55,051 bases of DNA from SFLA01 sp045595165 (GTDB lineage: Bacteria; Bacillota; Clostridia; Oscillospirales; CAG-382), in NCBI GenBank assembly GCA_045595165.1, contig JAZNZY010000024.1:1-55051 (forward strand), in the 5' to 3' direction. The first letter of the stretch is position 1. Each line of letters opens with the position of its first letter. This document shows, piece by piece, positions 25,643 through 34,418 of this stretch. The notes beneath the pieces were generated by a model. The model did no database searches. It was given only the letters and a program-made list of their open reading frames with translations, and was not told the DNA's origin. The position numbers and the translations under genes are program-made.

Positions 25643-26496
25643 TGGCAAAATTCATTCTTTCTGCTTTTGCGGATGAAATAGACGCAAATTTTGACACACA
25701 GCTTGAATCCCTCAAGAAATTAGGCATAAATATGCTTGAAATAAGAGGAGTTGACGGAAAAAGCTTTGTAACCCTTTCCGATGAGGAAGTGGATACAGTA
25801 AAGGAAAAGCTTGCCGATGCCGGCATAACCCTTTCTTCCCTCGGATCTCCTATCGGCAAGATAGCCGTTGACGGTGATATGGAAGCCCACAAGGCGCTTC
25901 TTACCCGTATAATGGATATCGGCGATAAGCTGGGATGCAAGCGTATACGTATGTTCAGCTTTTATCCCGCAGAAAATATGAATAGAAGCGAGTTTGCCGA
26001 AAAGGTATATGCCCTTACGGAAGAGCTTCTCGTTATGGCTGAAAAGCGCGGCTTCACATTGTGCCACGAAAACGAAAAAGGCATATTCGGTCAGAGCCCC
26101 GAAAACGTGAAGGAGCTTATGGACCGTTTCGGCGGCAGACTTAAAGTGGTGTTGGATAACGGCAACTTCCCCTTCTGCGGCGAGGATGCCTCCGGCGCAT
26201 ACGCACTGCTTAAAAATTACGTTGAGTATATGCATATTAAGGATTGCGACGGAGACGGAGTAATAGTTCCCCCCGGATACGGCAACGCATATCTCAAAGA
26301 AACCCTTGCACAGATAAACAAGGATACCGAAAGTGAGTTTATACTCACGGTAGAGCCTCACCTTATGATGTTTACCGGACTTTCCTCTCTTTCGGATACC
26401 GACGATATCAAACACAAATATTCCTTTGCAGACGGATACGAAGCCTTTGAATTCGCTGTAACGGAAATAAGAAAAATGCTTAATGAGCTTGATTGA
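25642..26496 (+). CDS. Sugar phosphate isomerase/epimerase family TIM-barrel protein
   Basis: 284 residues of the AP endonuclease 2/xylose isomerase-like fold. Visible features are SAFADEI at the N-terminus, LGINMLEIRGVDG, a metal-ligand Glu in LCHENEKGIFG, VLDNGNF, and YMHIKDCDGDG with His and Asp ligands late in the barrel, then LTVEPHL. Such enzymes isomerise or epimerise sugars or inositols, but the substrate cannot be told from sequence. It starts on the last base of the preceding stop codon (TAATG). GGAGG upstream gives strong translation. Confidence 0.88.
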   Translation: MAKFILSAFADEIDANFDTQLESLKKLGINMLEIRGVDGKSFVTLSDEEVDTVKEKLADAGITLSSLGSPIGKIAVDGDMEAHKALLTRIMDIGDKLGCKRIRMFSFYPAENMNRSEFAEKVYALTEELLVMAEKRGFTLCHENEKGIFGQSPENVKELMDRFGGRLKVVLDNGNFPFCGEDASGAYALLKNYVEYMHIKDCDGDGVIVPPGYGNAYLKETLAQINKDTESEFILTVEPHLMMFTGLSSLSDTDDIKHKYSFADGYEAFEFAVTEIRKMLNELD

Positions 26497-28036
26497 TGTT
26501 ATTAAAAAACATCCCGCCATCACTTGTCTGATAGCCGGAATCATATATTCGGTGCAGTTCTGGAGCGATTATACTTTTATATTCGCTTTTCCCGGGCTTG
26601 CGCTGTACTTCTTTGCGCTTTTCTCCTGCGAGAGGAAAGCGTTTTTCCGTTATTCATATCTGTTTTGCGTGGGATTTTTCATTCCCCTCTATTATTGGTT
26701 TATGGCGCTTTACCCCTTTGAAGGGTTCGGCTTTTCCGCCGCAGAGGGGATAACTATAGTTATAGTTGCCTGCATAGGAATCGCGCTATATCACTCTCTA
26801 CTCGTTTCGGCAGTGATGCAGCTCCTTAAATTCGTGCCCGATAACGTGCACCTCCGCGCATTCTCCTTTGCCTGCCTCTGGACGGTTGCAGAATGGGTGC
26901 TTTCCATAGGCGAATTATCCTTTTCCTGGGGGAAGGTCGCTATCGGTCAGGCATCGTTTTTGCCAATGGTGGAAACCGCATCCCTTTTCGGAAGCTATTT
27001 TATATGCTTTATCGTTGCCCTTGTATCCGCCTATATAGGATTGTGGCTTATGACGGGACAAAACAAGCTGCTGTGCGTATCCGCAGGCGTGCTGGCTCTA
27101 AACATTGTTTGCGGAACGGCGCTTGCTTTTATTCAGCCGAAAACAGAAAATAATACCGATATCGCCATTATTCAGGGGTGCATAACGGGAGAGGACAAGT
27201 GGCGCCCCGATTATTACGATCATATCGTTGAAACCTACGTTTATCTTTGCGAGCAGGCAGCAGACGAAGGGGCGAAAATACTCTTCCTGCCCGAATCCCC
27301 CCTGCCCCGCTACAGCTCCGAGGAATGCGAAAGGCTTTATCCGCTTGCAAAGGTGGCGCAGGAAAAGAACGTAACCATACTCACGGGAGTGCTGGTAGCC
27401 GACGATGAGGACAGATATTACAACGCCATTGTGGCAATTTACCCCGACGGAAATATAAGCAACCGTTACGATAAACGCCACCCCGTACCCTTTGGGGAAA
27501 CCATACCCTACGGAAACCTGCTGACAAGCTTGATTCCCGCCTTGGGAAATATGAATCTTTCAGAATCTCTCACCGCGGGAGAAAATACCGCACTTATTGA
27601 AGCAAACGGATATACCTTTGCTCCCCTGGTGTGCTTTGATTCCATTTTCTCCGAATTTTCGAGGGAGGCGGTAAACGAGGGAGCGGATATAATCTTCGTT
27701 GCCACCAACGATAGCTGGTATAAATCCACCAGAGGCGTGTACGAGCATATGAAGTTTTCCGTACTGCGCGCCATTGAAACGGGCAGGCCCGTGGTGCGGG
27801 CAGGCAATACGGGAATAAGCTGTATTATTGATCCGAGAGGACACATACTTTCCCAAACCGAGCCTATGGTGCAGGATATTCTTTATGGTGAGGCGTCTTC
27901 CTGCGATACGGTAACGCTGTATTCGATTATGGGAGATATCTGGCTGTATCTGTGCATAGCTTTTTTCGCGGGAGTCTGCGGCTACGGCATATATAAACGA
28001 AAAAGGAAGGTAAAAACAAATGATAATAAATCTTGA
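26483..28036 (+). CDS. lnt: Apolipoprotein N-acyltransferase homologue
   Basis: 517 residues. The N-terminal part has several transmembrane helices (residues about 10-215), then a nitrilase-type domain, and a last helix near the C-terminus. The catalytic Glu is in LFLPESPLP, the Lys in YDKRHPVPFGETIPYG and the Cys in LVCFDSIF. In Escherichia coli Lnt the last motif is CYE; here it is CFD, a change at two positions. The enzyme adds a third acyl chain to the N-terminal Cys of lipoproteins. This fits the many lipoproteins in the window, though Lnt is not universal in Gram-positives. It overlaps the upstream gene by 14 bases. Confidence 0.9.
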   Translation: MSLIDVIKKHPAITCLIAGIIYSVQFWSDYTFIFAFPGLALYFFALFSCERKAFFRYSYLFCVGFFIPLYYWFMALYPFEGFGFSAAEGITIVIVACIGIALYHSLLVSAVMQLLKFVPDNVHLRAFSFACLWTVAEWVLSIGELSFSWGKVAIGQASFLPMVETASLFGSYFICFIVALVSAYIGLWLMTGQNKLLCVSAGVLALNIVCGTALAFIQPKTENNTDIAIIQGCITGEDKWRPDYYDHIVETYVYLCEQAADEGAKILFLPESPLPRYSSEECERLYPLAKVAQEKNVTILTGVLVADDEDRYYNAIVAIYPDGNISNRYDKRHPVPFGETIPYGNLLTSLIPALGNMNLSESLTAGENTALIEANGYTFAPLVCFDSIFSEFSREAVNEGADIIFVATNDSWYKSTRGVYEHMKFSVLRAIETGRPVVRAGNTGISCIIDPRGHILSQTEPMVQDILYGEASSCDTVTLYSIMGDIWLYLCIAFFAGVCGYGIYKRKRKVKTNDNKS

Positions 28037-28799
28037 CGGAAGCGCGTATATTGATGCGCATATAGCAAAAACATCCAAAGAGATGCCCATTCCTCCCCGC
28101 CCCGCGGTGGTAGTGCTTCCCGGCGGCGGATATATGTATTGCTCCGCCCGCGAGGCAGAGCCGGTGGCAAACCAGTTTAAAGCCGCAGGCTGTAACACCT
28201 TTACCTTGTTTTACCGAGTTATGGAGGAAGCAAGGGACAAAAATCCCCTTATAGACGCGGCAAAGACCATACATCATATCCGCGAGCACGCAGAGGAATA
28301 TCACGTAGACCCAAACAGAATCGTTACTATCGGTTTTTCCGCAGGAGGACATCTTTCCGCCTGGATAGCCTCCGCCTTTGACGATCCCGTTTTGGAAGGG
28401 CTTGACTGCCGTCCCGACCTTGCCATAGCCTGCTATCCCTTGGTAAAATCCCACCCCGAATGCTTTAAACTGCTTATGGGACTGGACAGAGAGCCCGCCT
28501 ACGAGGAATACGCCCACCTTTGCACCCACAATATGGTTTCAGCAAAAACGTCCCCTATGTTTATATGGCACACCTTTACCGATGAATGCGTGCCTCTTTC
28601 CGATCCGCTGGCACTGGCAGACGCATTGTATAAAGCAAATAACCCCTTTGAAATGCACATCTTCCCCAAGGGACCCCACGGACTCTCCGTCTGCACCGAG
28701 GAAACCGCGCCAAACGGCACCGGCGATTATAACGATCCCTATACCGGCAGATGGGTGGATATGGCAATTAAATGGATGAATAAACAGTTTGGAAGATAA
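28020..28799 (+). CDS. Alpha/beta hydrolase, carbohydrate esterase-like
   Basis: 259 residues, no signal peptide. The oxyanion segment VVLPGGGYMYCS is at residues 29-40, the nucleophile elbow is IGFSAGGHLSAW near residue 106, and a likely acid and His are in HTFTDECVP and FPKGPHGLS. The GFSAGGH type is shared by esterases of the BD-FAE/acetyl xylan esterase group and lipases. It overlaps lnt by 17 bases and is the last gene of the plus-strand run ending at the terminator 28810-28834. The substrate is not known; a deacetylase acting on imported sugars is plausible. Confidence 0.87.
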   Translation: MIINLDGSAYIDAHIAKTSKEMPIPPRPAVVVLPGGGYMYCSAREAEPVANQFKAAGCNTFTLFYRVMEEARDKNPLIDAAKTIHHIREHAEEYHVDPNRIVTIGFSAGGHLSAWIASAFDDPVLEGLDCRPDLAIACYPLVKSHPECFKLLMGLDREPAYEEYAHLCTHNMVSAKTSPMFIWHTFTDECVPLSDPLALADALYKANNPFEMHIFPKGPHGLSVCTEETAPNGTGDYNDPYTGRWVDMAIKWMNKQFGR

Positions 28800-28809
28800 A
28801 AAGCAAAAA

Positions 28810-28834
28810 ACCGAGCTAAACGCTCGGTTTTTGT
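28810..28834. terminator. Terminator at the end of the parAB-lnt run
   Basis: CCGAGC (28811-28816) pairs with GCTCGG (28822-28827), extended by A/T pairs and followed by TTTTTGTTATT. It is nearly the same as the lysC-yigZ terminator at 30182-30210. Confidence 0.88.
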
Positions 28835-28838
28835 TATT

Positions 28839-28877
28839 CGGGGTCCCCGAGAAGCCGCAAGGCTTCTTGGGGCAATT
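28839..28877 (+). repeat. 3-prime-end hairpin element, copy C
   Basis: CGGGGTCCCC, stem GAGAAGCC around GCAA, GGCTTCTT, GGGGCAATT. It begins 12 bases past the terminator stem of the plus-strand run and overlaps the stop codon of the convergent HTH gene by about two bases. Confidence 0.85.
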
Positions 28878-30021
28878 ATTCTGCCATTTGTTTTGCTTTT
28901 TCGTAAAGGGCGAGATATCTGGGATCGTCCCGTACGGAATCAAACCAACACCAAGAGGTAAGCGCCCTCTCTATATCGTTTTTAAGCTGCCAGAACAGCC
29001 ATAAATAAGGGGACCAAACCTCGGTATTATCGTTGGTGCGGATATTTACTACACAGCCCTTGGCTACCTTAGATATCTTTGCGTTTTCAAAGAGCACGGG
29101 GTTGCCCGTATCCATCCACGCGCCGTCGGGAATCAGGAGCCAGCGATCGAACAATTCAAAGCTTTTTTCCAAATATTCAAAGCCTTCATCGTATTCCCCT
29201 GCACCGATAAGCGCCCCTGCGGCTTTTAAACAGCAATCCGCATAGCATCCGCTCCACGCTTCGGGAACGATTCCGTCTTCCGAAATGTTTTCCAGTATGC
29301 GCATACGGTATTTCATAAGAGCGGCGGTTCTTGCGGGATTTTTAAACAGCATATCGTTTTCACGCTCATAGTACCGCATATATTCCCTGCCGAGAAAGTG
29401 CATAAGTGTAAGCATATCGTTGGCATTGCTCTGGCTTTCGAATTTATCCATTACTCCTCTGCGCCAGTATCTTTCTTCGATACGCTCGTTTAGGCAGGAG
29501 GAATAAAACTGCTCGCTTTTATACTGCCAGTTTTCCCAGTCTTCGTCGGTACAGACGATACTCATTACCTCCGTGGCGTTCTGCCTCGTATATTCCCAAC
29601 TGCATTCCGCAAGTATCTTGGTGCACACCTCTTTAACAAGCTCATATTCCGTATCCCACGCATCGCGCTCCTTCATTATTGCCCAGACAAGGTCTTCCAT
29701 TATAGTAAAATCCGAAGGGTACTTGCGGTAATACTCTTTGGCAAGGGGAATTTTATCCTTCCATTTAAGCGCGGCGTATCTTTTTTTGTAATCCTCAATA
29801 TCCGCCTGTTTTGCGGCATCGTCATTACCGATAAGCTCATCTACCGTTATCTTGAAATAATTGGCAATTCTCGGAAGCATAGTAATATCCGGATATCCGC
29901 CCCGCTCCCAATTGGATACGGCTTGGGGAGAAACGTTCAACGCAGACGCCAATTCCTCTTGGGTGAGTTTTAGCTTTCTTCTTTCCCGCAATATGCTTTC
30001 TGCAATTTTCAGTTCAGACAT
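28876..30021 (-). CDS. XRE-family helix-turn-helix regulator with large C-terminal domain
   Basis: 381 residues from ATG 30021, which follows GAGGAG; the 54-codon extension to 30183 lies upstream of the promoter-proximal region and is not family-like. Residues about 5-62 are a classical XRE domain (LTQEELASALNVSPQAVSNWERGGYPDI). The remaining 300 residues form a helical domain with many Trp and Tyr residues, and KYRMRILENISEDG, possibly TPR-like. Such proteins in Clostridia are often single-gene regulators of unknown signal. The neighbours are convergent, so no target is suggested. The promoter is at 30073-30101. Confidence 0.85.
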   Translation of the reverse strand: MSELKIAESILRERRKLKLTQEELASALNVSPQAVSNWERGGYPDITMLPRIANYFKITVDELIGNDDAAKQADIEDYKKRYAALKWKDKIPLAKEYYRKYPSDFTIMEDLVWAIMKERDAWDTEYELVKEVCTKILAECSWEYTRQNATEVMSIVCTDEDWENWQYKSEQFYSSCLNERIEERYWRRGVMDKFESQSNANDMLTLMHFLGREYMRYYERENDMLFKNPARTAALMKYRMRILENISEDGIVPEAWSGCYADCCLKAAGALIGAGEYDEGFEYLEKSFELFDRWLLIPDGAWMDTGNPVLFENAKISKVAKGCVVNIRTNDNTEVWSPYLWLFWQLKNDIERALTSWCWFDSVRDDPRYLALYEKAKQMAE

Positions 30022-30072
30022 AAAAATCTCCTCACATATAACAAAAATTATAAGCGCGCACCTTATGAAATA

Positions 30073-30101
30073 ATAATAACACCTATCATTTGCTTTTGCA
30101 A
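30073..30101 (-). promoter_or_regulatory. Promoter of the XRE regulator gene
   Basis: Minus strand: TTGCAA (30096-30101), 17-base spacer, TATTAT (30073-30078), about 45 bases before the start. Confidence 0.7.
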
Positions 30102-30181
30102 TAACTGCGGAATTTAGTTTTCTAAAGCACCACTTTAAAAAAACAATATCCGCTTTAGTTAAATATATTTTTTTCGATAAC

Positions 30182-30210
30182 AAAAAACCGAGCGTAAAGC
30201 TCGGTTTTTG
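30182..30210. terminator. Terminator of lysC-yigZ
   Basis: AACCGAGC (30186-30193) pairs with GCTCGGTT (30199-30206) around GTAAA, with T-runs on both strands. It follows the yigZ stop codon directly on the minus strand. Confidence 0.85.
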
Positions 30211-30837
30211 TTATTTTATTATTTCTTTATAGGAAGTGCCGACGATTTCCGCGGTGGCGCGGGCAGAGGTTTGCTCCGAAACGGCTATACACACGCCTTC
30301 TGCCTGCTCAAAGGCTATATTGAAATACGCCGTAACGCCGGTTCCGTAGACGGTATCCTTTTCCTCCCCGCCCATTTTGGTAACGGAATAACGGATTTTT
30401 TGGTAATCCGTATAGTCGCTCTCCGTCTTGACAAGGGCGCAGGGGGACATTTCCACCGTACCGGATGCGTTTACCGCAAGGATAGCTCCCTCGGTATACG
30501 CCCGTACCAGACCGCCCGTACCCAGCAGAGTGCCGCCGAAATAACGGGTAACCACTACGGCGCAATCCACAAGATTTCTGCCCCGAAGCACGTTCATTAC
30601 GGGCATACCCGCCGTGCCGTGAGGCTCGCCGTCATCGGTAAAGCGGGAGAGGTTATTCTCTCTTAAAATGTATGCATACACGTTATGACGGGCATCGGGA
30701 TACTTTGCTTTTATTTTTTTAACAAAGGCGATTGCCTCTTCCTCGGTTTCCACCCGCGCGGCGTTGCCGATAAAAATGCTTTTTTTCTCCGTAAAGCGGT
30801 CCTCGGCAGGGACACCTAAGGTTATATATCCCCTCAT
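30211..30837 (-). CDS. YigZ/IMPACT family protein
   Basis: 208 residues, typical of the bacterial YigZ (UPF0029) family. The N-terminal domain carries the signature DARHNVYAYILRENNLSRFTDDGEP followed by GTAGMPVMNVL. VVVTRYFGGTLLGTGGLVRAY marks the end of the conserved core, and a ferredoxin-like C-terminal domain follows. Eukaryotic IMPACT proteins influence translation control, but the bacterial role is not established. Its start overlaps the lysC stop by one base (TAATG), so they are co-translated. Confidence 0.92.
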   Translation of the reverse strand: MRGYITLGVPAEDRFTEKKSIFIGNAARVETEEEAIAFVKKIKAKYPDARHNVYAYILRENNLSRFTDDGEPHGTAGMPVMNVLRGRNLVDCAVVVTRYFGGTLLGTGGLVRAYTEGAILAVNASGTVEMSPCALVKTESDYTDYQKIRYSVTKMGGEEKDTVYGTGVTAYFNIAFEQAEGVCIAVSEQTSARATAEIVGTSYKEIIK

Positions 30838-32153
30838 TATGCGCTGAATTCGCTGTATACGGAACGGATAGCCTTTTCGAAATCCGCATCGTCAACACCG
30901 ATGATGATATTAAGCTCCGATGAGCCCTGGTCGATCATACGGATATTTATATCATTCTTTGCAAGCACGGTAAACACGCGAGATGCGGTACCCTTGGCGC
31001 TCTTCATACCTCTGCCCACTACGGCAATAAGGCTTACGCCGGTAACCACGTCGATATTATCGGGAGAAACTGCGCGGGTTATCTCGGTAAGGATATCCGC
31101 TTCTCTACCCTCTATCTCTTTTCTGCTGAGTACCACGCACATAGTATCTATACCCGAAGGCAGATGCTCAAAGGACATGCCGTGGGAGGAAATTACCTCC
31201 AGCACCTTCTGAACGAAGCCGACTTCGGAGTTCATAAGGTCTTTTTCTATACGGATAACCGCAAAATCCTTTTTACCTGCGATACCTGTTATGAGTCCGT
31301 CCGTAGGGAGATCTTCAGATTCGGGAACGATCATCGTGCCCATATCCTCGGGGCGGTTGGTGTTTTTAATATTTATGGGGATACCTGCCAGCTTTACGGG
31401 GATAACTGCTTCTTCGTGAAGCACGCCTGCTCCCATATAGGAAAGCTCACGCAGTTCGCGGTAGGTTATTGTCTTGATGGGAGTGGGGTTTTCCACGATA
31501 CGGGGATCGCACATAAGGAAACCGCTGACGTCCGTCCAGTTTTCGTAAATATCCGCCATTACCGCGCGGGCAACGAGAGCGCCTGTAATATCGCTTCCGC
31601 CGCGGGCAAAAATGCGCACTCTGCCCTGCTCATCTGCGCCGTAAAAACCGGGAATAACGGCGTTATATACGCCTGAAAGGCGCTCACCCATAATAGCATT
31701 GGTGGTGTGAGGGTCAAACTTGCCGTCTGCGGTAAAGCGGACAACCTCTGCCGCATCCACAAACTCGTATCCCAAAAATGCCGCAAGGATAATACCGTTC
31801 AAATATTCTCCGCGGGATGCCATATAATCAACGGTGGTGCCTTCCTCAAGGGCTCTTTCGATAACGGCGAATTCGTTATCCAAGGAAACGTCCAGACCGA
31901 GGTCTGCAATAATTCCGATATAACGCGCCTTTATCTGCTCCCAAATGGGCATATATTCCGCCGTTTTCTGGCAGGCGATAAGCATATCCGTTATTTTAAT
32001 ATCTTCTTTGTGTCTTTTGCCCGGAGCGGAAGGAACTACGTATCTGCGGGCTTTATCCGCATTCACAATAGCTGCAACCTTTTTGAACTGGTTTGCATCC
32101 GCCAGAGAGCTGCCGCCGAACTTGGCGACCTTTTTTCTGTTTCTGAACAACAT
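30837..32153 (-). CDS. lysC: Aspartate kinase
   Basis: 438 residues, monofunctional. It phosphorylates L-aspartate, the first step to lysine, threonine and methionine and, in spore formers, dipicolinate. The kinase domain starts with VAKFGGSSLAD and has FARGGSDITGALVARA and GAGVLHEEAVIPV. Two ACT domains follow (near FAVIRIEKDLMNSEVGF and LIAVVGRGM...TASRVFTVLAKNDINIRMIDQGSSE), indicating allosteric control by amino-acid end products. The segment replacing the common KVVVVVSAMG reads RYVVPSAPGKRHKED, as in a clostridial subgroup. The leader is short, so there is no lysine riboswitch. The promoter is at 32198-32226. Confidence 0.95.
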   Translation of the reverse strand: MLFRNRKKVAKFGGSSLADANQFKKVAAIVNADKARRYVVPSAPGKRHKEDIKITDMLIACQKTAEYMPIWEQIKARYIGIIADLGLDVSLDNEFAVIERALEEGTTVDYMASRGEYLNGIILAAFLGYEFVDAAEVVRFTADGKFDPHTTNAIMGERLSGVYNAVIPGFYGADEQGRVRIFARGGSDITGALVARAVMADIYENWTDVSGFLMCDPRIVENPTPIKTITYRELRELSYMGAGVLHEEAVIPVKLAGIPINIKNTNRPEDMGTMIVPESEDLPTDGLITGIAGKKDFAVIRIEKDLMNSEVGFVQKVLEVISSHGMSFEHLPSGIDTMCVVLSRKEIEGREADILTEITRAVSPDNIDVVTGVSLIAVVGRGMKSAKGTASRVFTVLAKNDINIRMIDQGSSELNIIIGVDDADFEKAIRSVYSEFSA

Positions 32154-32197
32154 TTTATCAAATCCTTCTTCGGAATACTACACAATATGACAGTATA

Positions 32198-32226
32198 ATA
32201 ATATCACATAATTTTTTGGTTTGCAA
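32198..32226 (-). promoter_or_regulatory. Promoter of lysC-yigZ
   Basis: Minus strand: TTGCAA (32221-32226), 17-base spacer, TATTAT (32198-32203). The leader is about 40 bases. Confidence 0.75.
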
Positions 32227-32370
32227 GAGTAATTTGCAAGGACGTTATCAGTATATGCGGTATGTAGCCAATTTGAAAAAAATGCAGAATAAATCTGTTG
32301 AATATACACAAAAAGCTTTTTAACGTTTTGTTACCGCTGCGTAAAAAATCTGCGTGGTAACAGGAAAATA

Positions 32371-32399
32371 TTGACAACACGCCCCCTATATGCTACCAT
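32371..32399 (+). promoter_or_regulatory. Candidate promoter of the gene at 32421
   Basis: TTGACA (32371-32376), 17-base spacer, TACCAT (32394-32399). Confidence 0.6.
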
Positions 32400-32420
32400 A
32401 AAAACAAGGGAGGAGAATAT

Positions 32421-32891
32421 ATGACAAAGACAAAAAGAAAAACCGAACTTATAATAGTACTTTGCTCATTGTTGGCGGCGGTGTTGATAATATCGTCTGC
32501 CCTTTTCACCTTTTTGAATTGGAACAACTTTATACTTAAAGGCTTTGAAACGGATTTTGAGAAAGCGGTAAAAGCCGAAGGGTTTGAGATTTTGGAAACA
32601 CAGTCCGTTTACGGAAAGCTGAACGGCAACGGAAACGGCATTAACTATTTTTCCGCCGTGCTTATAAAGGCTGACGAGGACGAGGTAAAGGCGCTTGTCC
32701 AAGGGCTTGAAACCGAGTTTGAGGTTGCAAAGTATTACAAACAGGAAGACATTGAGATTGCCACGGTTCACAACGAGCACGGACGGCTTAAATACGAAAC
32801 CGCCCTTAACGAAAACGAAACCTATTACACGGTGTACGTATTTGAATCCGACATAAAAGGAAGCAATCTCCTTGATCCTAAAGGACACTGA
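32421..32891 (+). CDS. Hypothetical membrane-anchored protein
   Basis: 156 residues with a single N-terminal hydrophobic segment (about residues 11-32, ELIIVLCSLLAAVLIISSAL) and no lipobox. The outer domain is of mixed charge, with FETDFEKAVKAEGFEILETQ and YKQEDIEIATVHNEHG, suggesting an alpha/beta fold exposed outside the membrane. The start follows GGGAGGAG. It is a single gene with its own promoter. I do not recognise a family. Confidence 0.7.
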   Translation: MTKTKRKTELIIVLCSLLAAVLIISSALFTFLNWNNFILKGFETDFEKAVKAEGFEILETQSVYGKLNGNGNGINYFSAVLIKADEDEVKALVQGLETEFEVAKYYKQEDIEIATVHNEHGRLKYETALNENETYYTVYVFESDIKGSNLLDPKGH

Positions 32892-32903
32892 ATACATTTA
32901 CAA

Positions 32904-32932
32904 AAATATCACCCCGAAGTAATTTCGGGGTG
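32904..32932 (-). terminator. Candidate terminator downstream of the M20 peptidase gene
   Basis: CACCCCGAA (32910-32918) pairs with TTCGGGGTG (32924-32932). Read on the minus strand it is followed by ATATTTTTG. On the plus strand there is no T-run, so it suits the minus-strand gene better, though it is 78 bases past that stop. Confidence 0.6.
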
Positions 32933-32939
32933 AAGTTAG

Positions 32940-32959
32940 GCGCGCCCCGCGGGGCGCGC
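32940..32959. repeat. Perfect 20-base GC palindrome
   Basis: Every base from 32940 to 32959 is G or C and reads the same on both strands (arms GCGCGCCCCG and CGGGGCGCGC). It lies between the hairpin at 32910 and hairpin element copy D. Confidence 0.85.
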
Positions 32960-32970
32960 TTAGTTGTTGT

Positions 32971-33009
32971 CGGGGTCCCCGAGAAGCCGCAAGGCTTCTT
33001 GGGTTGATT
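32971..33009 (+). repeat. 3-prime-end hairpin element, copy D
   Basis: CGGGGTCCCC, stem GAGAAGCC around GCAA, GGCTTCTT, GGGTTGATT. It is downstream of the plus-strand gene 32421-32891, in the same orientation. It abuts the stop codon of the convergent M20 peptidase gene at 33010. Confidence 0.85.
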
Positions 33010-34146
33010 TTAGGAAACTATATAAGCCGCTATTATTTTTCCGCTGCCGGAAATGGAGGGGATATCTATCCATTCCTTTGTGGTGTGGTAATCTCCCCCA
33101 AGGGGTCCCATATCGTCTACGGTGGGTATGCCCGCTATTGTGGTGTACGCCGCATCCGAGCCGCCCGTAACCGAGTTTTCCTCAAATTCGCCCAAGCCGT
33201 ATTTACGGGAGGCGGAAAGAATATCATTAAACAGCTTTATATTTTTATCAGTTCTCTCCATAGGAGGGCGGGAGGATACCTTGGTGGTTACGGTACGCGT
33301 TCCCTCCACAAACACGGTATTGCCCACGGCAAAAAGATTTTCTTCCGCTTCCTTTATATCTTTTTCGGTGCGGATGCGGATATCCATACAAACGGTGCAG
33401 TTTTCGGGTACGGTGTTCATTACCGTGCCGCCGTTAATAATACCGCAGTTATAGGTAATACCGCCCACAGCGGATTTTTCCTCGATCGCCAACACCTTAT
33501 GGGCAGCTTCTTTTATTGCAGATGCGCCGCCGAAATACGTGCCTGCGTGGACGGGGATTCCCGTAATATCGTATTTATACCGCAGAATGCCTTTGCGGGC
33601 GGTGGTTATCTTGCCCTCTATTCTGCCCTCAAGGTTAAAAAAGGCTCTTGCTCCCTTCGCCTCGGCGCACATAAACTCTATGGTTTTTAAATTGGAAGAA
33701 AGAGACTGCACCTCTTCATCGCTTTGCAGGATCATTTTTACGGGAGAAAAAGTATAGCCGCAGTTTTTTAAAGCTTCCATTACCAAAAATCCCACGGCAA
33801 TACCGCCCTTGCAATCGTAGGTGCCGGGACCGATAAGTGTATCTCCTTCCCGACGTACACCGAAAAGCCCTTCGGGATGCACGGTGTCCATATGCGCGGA
33901 CATACATACCGCTTCTCCCGTTGCATCGGGGTTGAGGGTGGCGGACATCACGTTGCCCGAACCGTTTATTTGCTCCACCTTTACCTCGTAACCCATTTTG
34001 CGGGCAAAATCTGCGCAAAAGGCGCACACGGCGTCCACGCCCGCCTTATTATCCGATTTGCTGGAGATATTGCAAATATCAATTAAAAAAGAAAGGTATT
34101 TTTCGTTCAGTCTTTCACATTCGTTAAAAAGTCTATCCATATCCAT
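33010..34146 (-). CDS. M20 family metallopeptidase
   Basis: 378 residues, cytoplasmic. The metal-binding residues of the M20 family are clear: SAHMDTVHPEG (His and Asp), GTYDCKGGIA (bridging Asp), QSDEEVQS (catalytic Glu plus ligand), and a late His in GPLGGDYHTTKEW. The lid domain holds IPVHAG. It resembles the carboxypeptidase G2/glutamate-carboxypeptidase-like group that removes C-terminal residues from peptides or folates; the exact substrate is not clear. ATG 34146 has a weak ribosome binding site, and a second in-frame ATG lies two codons later. Confidence 0.9.
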   Translation of the reverse strand: MDMDRLFNECERLNEKYLSFLIDICNISSKSDNKAGVDAVCAFCADFARKMGYEVKVEQINGSGNVMSATLNPDATGEAVCMSAHMDTVHPEGLFGVRREGDTLIGPGTYDCKGGIAVGFLVMEALKNCGYTFSPVKMILQSDEEVQSLSSNLKTIEFMCAEAKGARAFFNLEGRIEGKITTARKGILRYKYDITGIPVHAGTYFGGASAIKEAAHKVLAIEEKSAVGGITYNCGIINGGTVMNTVPENCTVCMDIRIRTEKDIKEAEENLFAVGNTVFVEGTRTVTTKVSSRPPMERTDKNIKLFNDILSASRKYGLGEFEENSVTGGSDAAYTTIAGIPTVDDMGPLGGDYHTTKEWIDIPSISGSGKIIAAYIVS

Positions 34147-34233
34147 AAAAGCACCGCCAAAATATGTTTGTTACAGTATATCACAGAAAAGTAAAAAAGT
34201 ATACAAAAATAAATGAATTTCAAAAAGAATAAC

Positions 34234-34265
34234 GGCAGGAGCAAGGAATCCCCAAAGCCCCTGCC
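34234..34265. repeat. GGCAGG/CCTGCC hairpin, copy 2
   Basis: GGCAGG (34234-34239) followed by AGCAAG, then CCTGCC (34260-34265). It shares both arms and the AGCAAG/CCCCTGCCCT context with the hairpin at 3659-3678, with an extra 12 bases in the loop. It lies in the gap between the M20 gene and the DUF898 gene. Confidence 0.5.
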
Positions 34266-34355
34266 CTGCGTTGCTGCCAAATGCTGAATGTATGGCGGGG
34301 TTATAAAGGCAAAACACGAGCAATAGAGAACACTTGCCCTGCAAAGCTATGAAAC

Positions 34356-34384
34356 TTGACAATTCGACAAGCGCATGCTACAAT
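34356..34384 (+). promoter_or_regulatory. Promoter of the DUF898 gene
   Basis: TTGACA (34356-34361), 17-base spacer, TACAAT (34379-34384), about 30 bases before the start. Confidence 0.85.
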
Positions 34385-34418
34385 AACAATGAACACAATA
34401 ACATAAGGAGATTTATTT

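Noticed and set aside
32154..32230. Possible lysine riboswitch upstream of lysC
   Set aside because: The promoter leaves only about 40 bases of leader, far too short.
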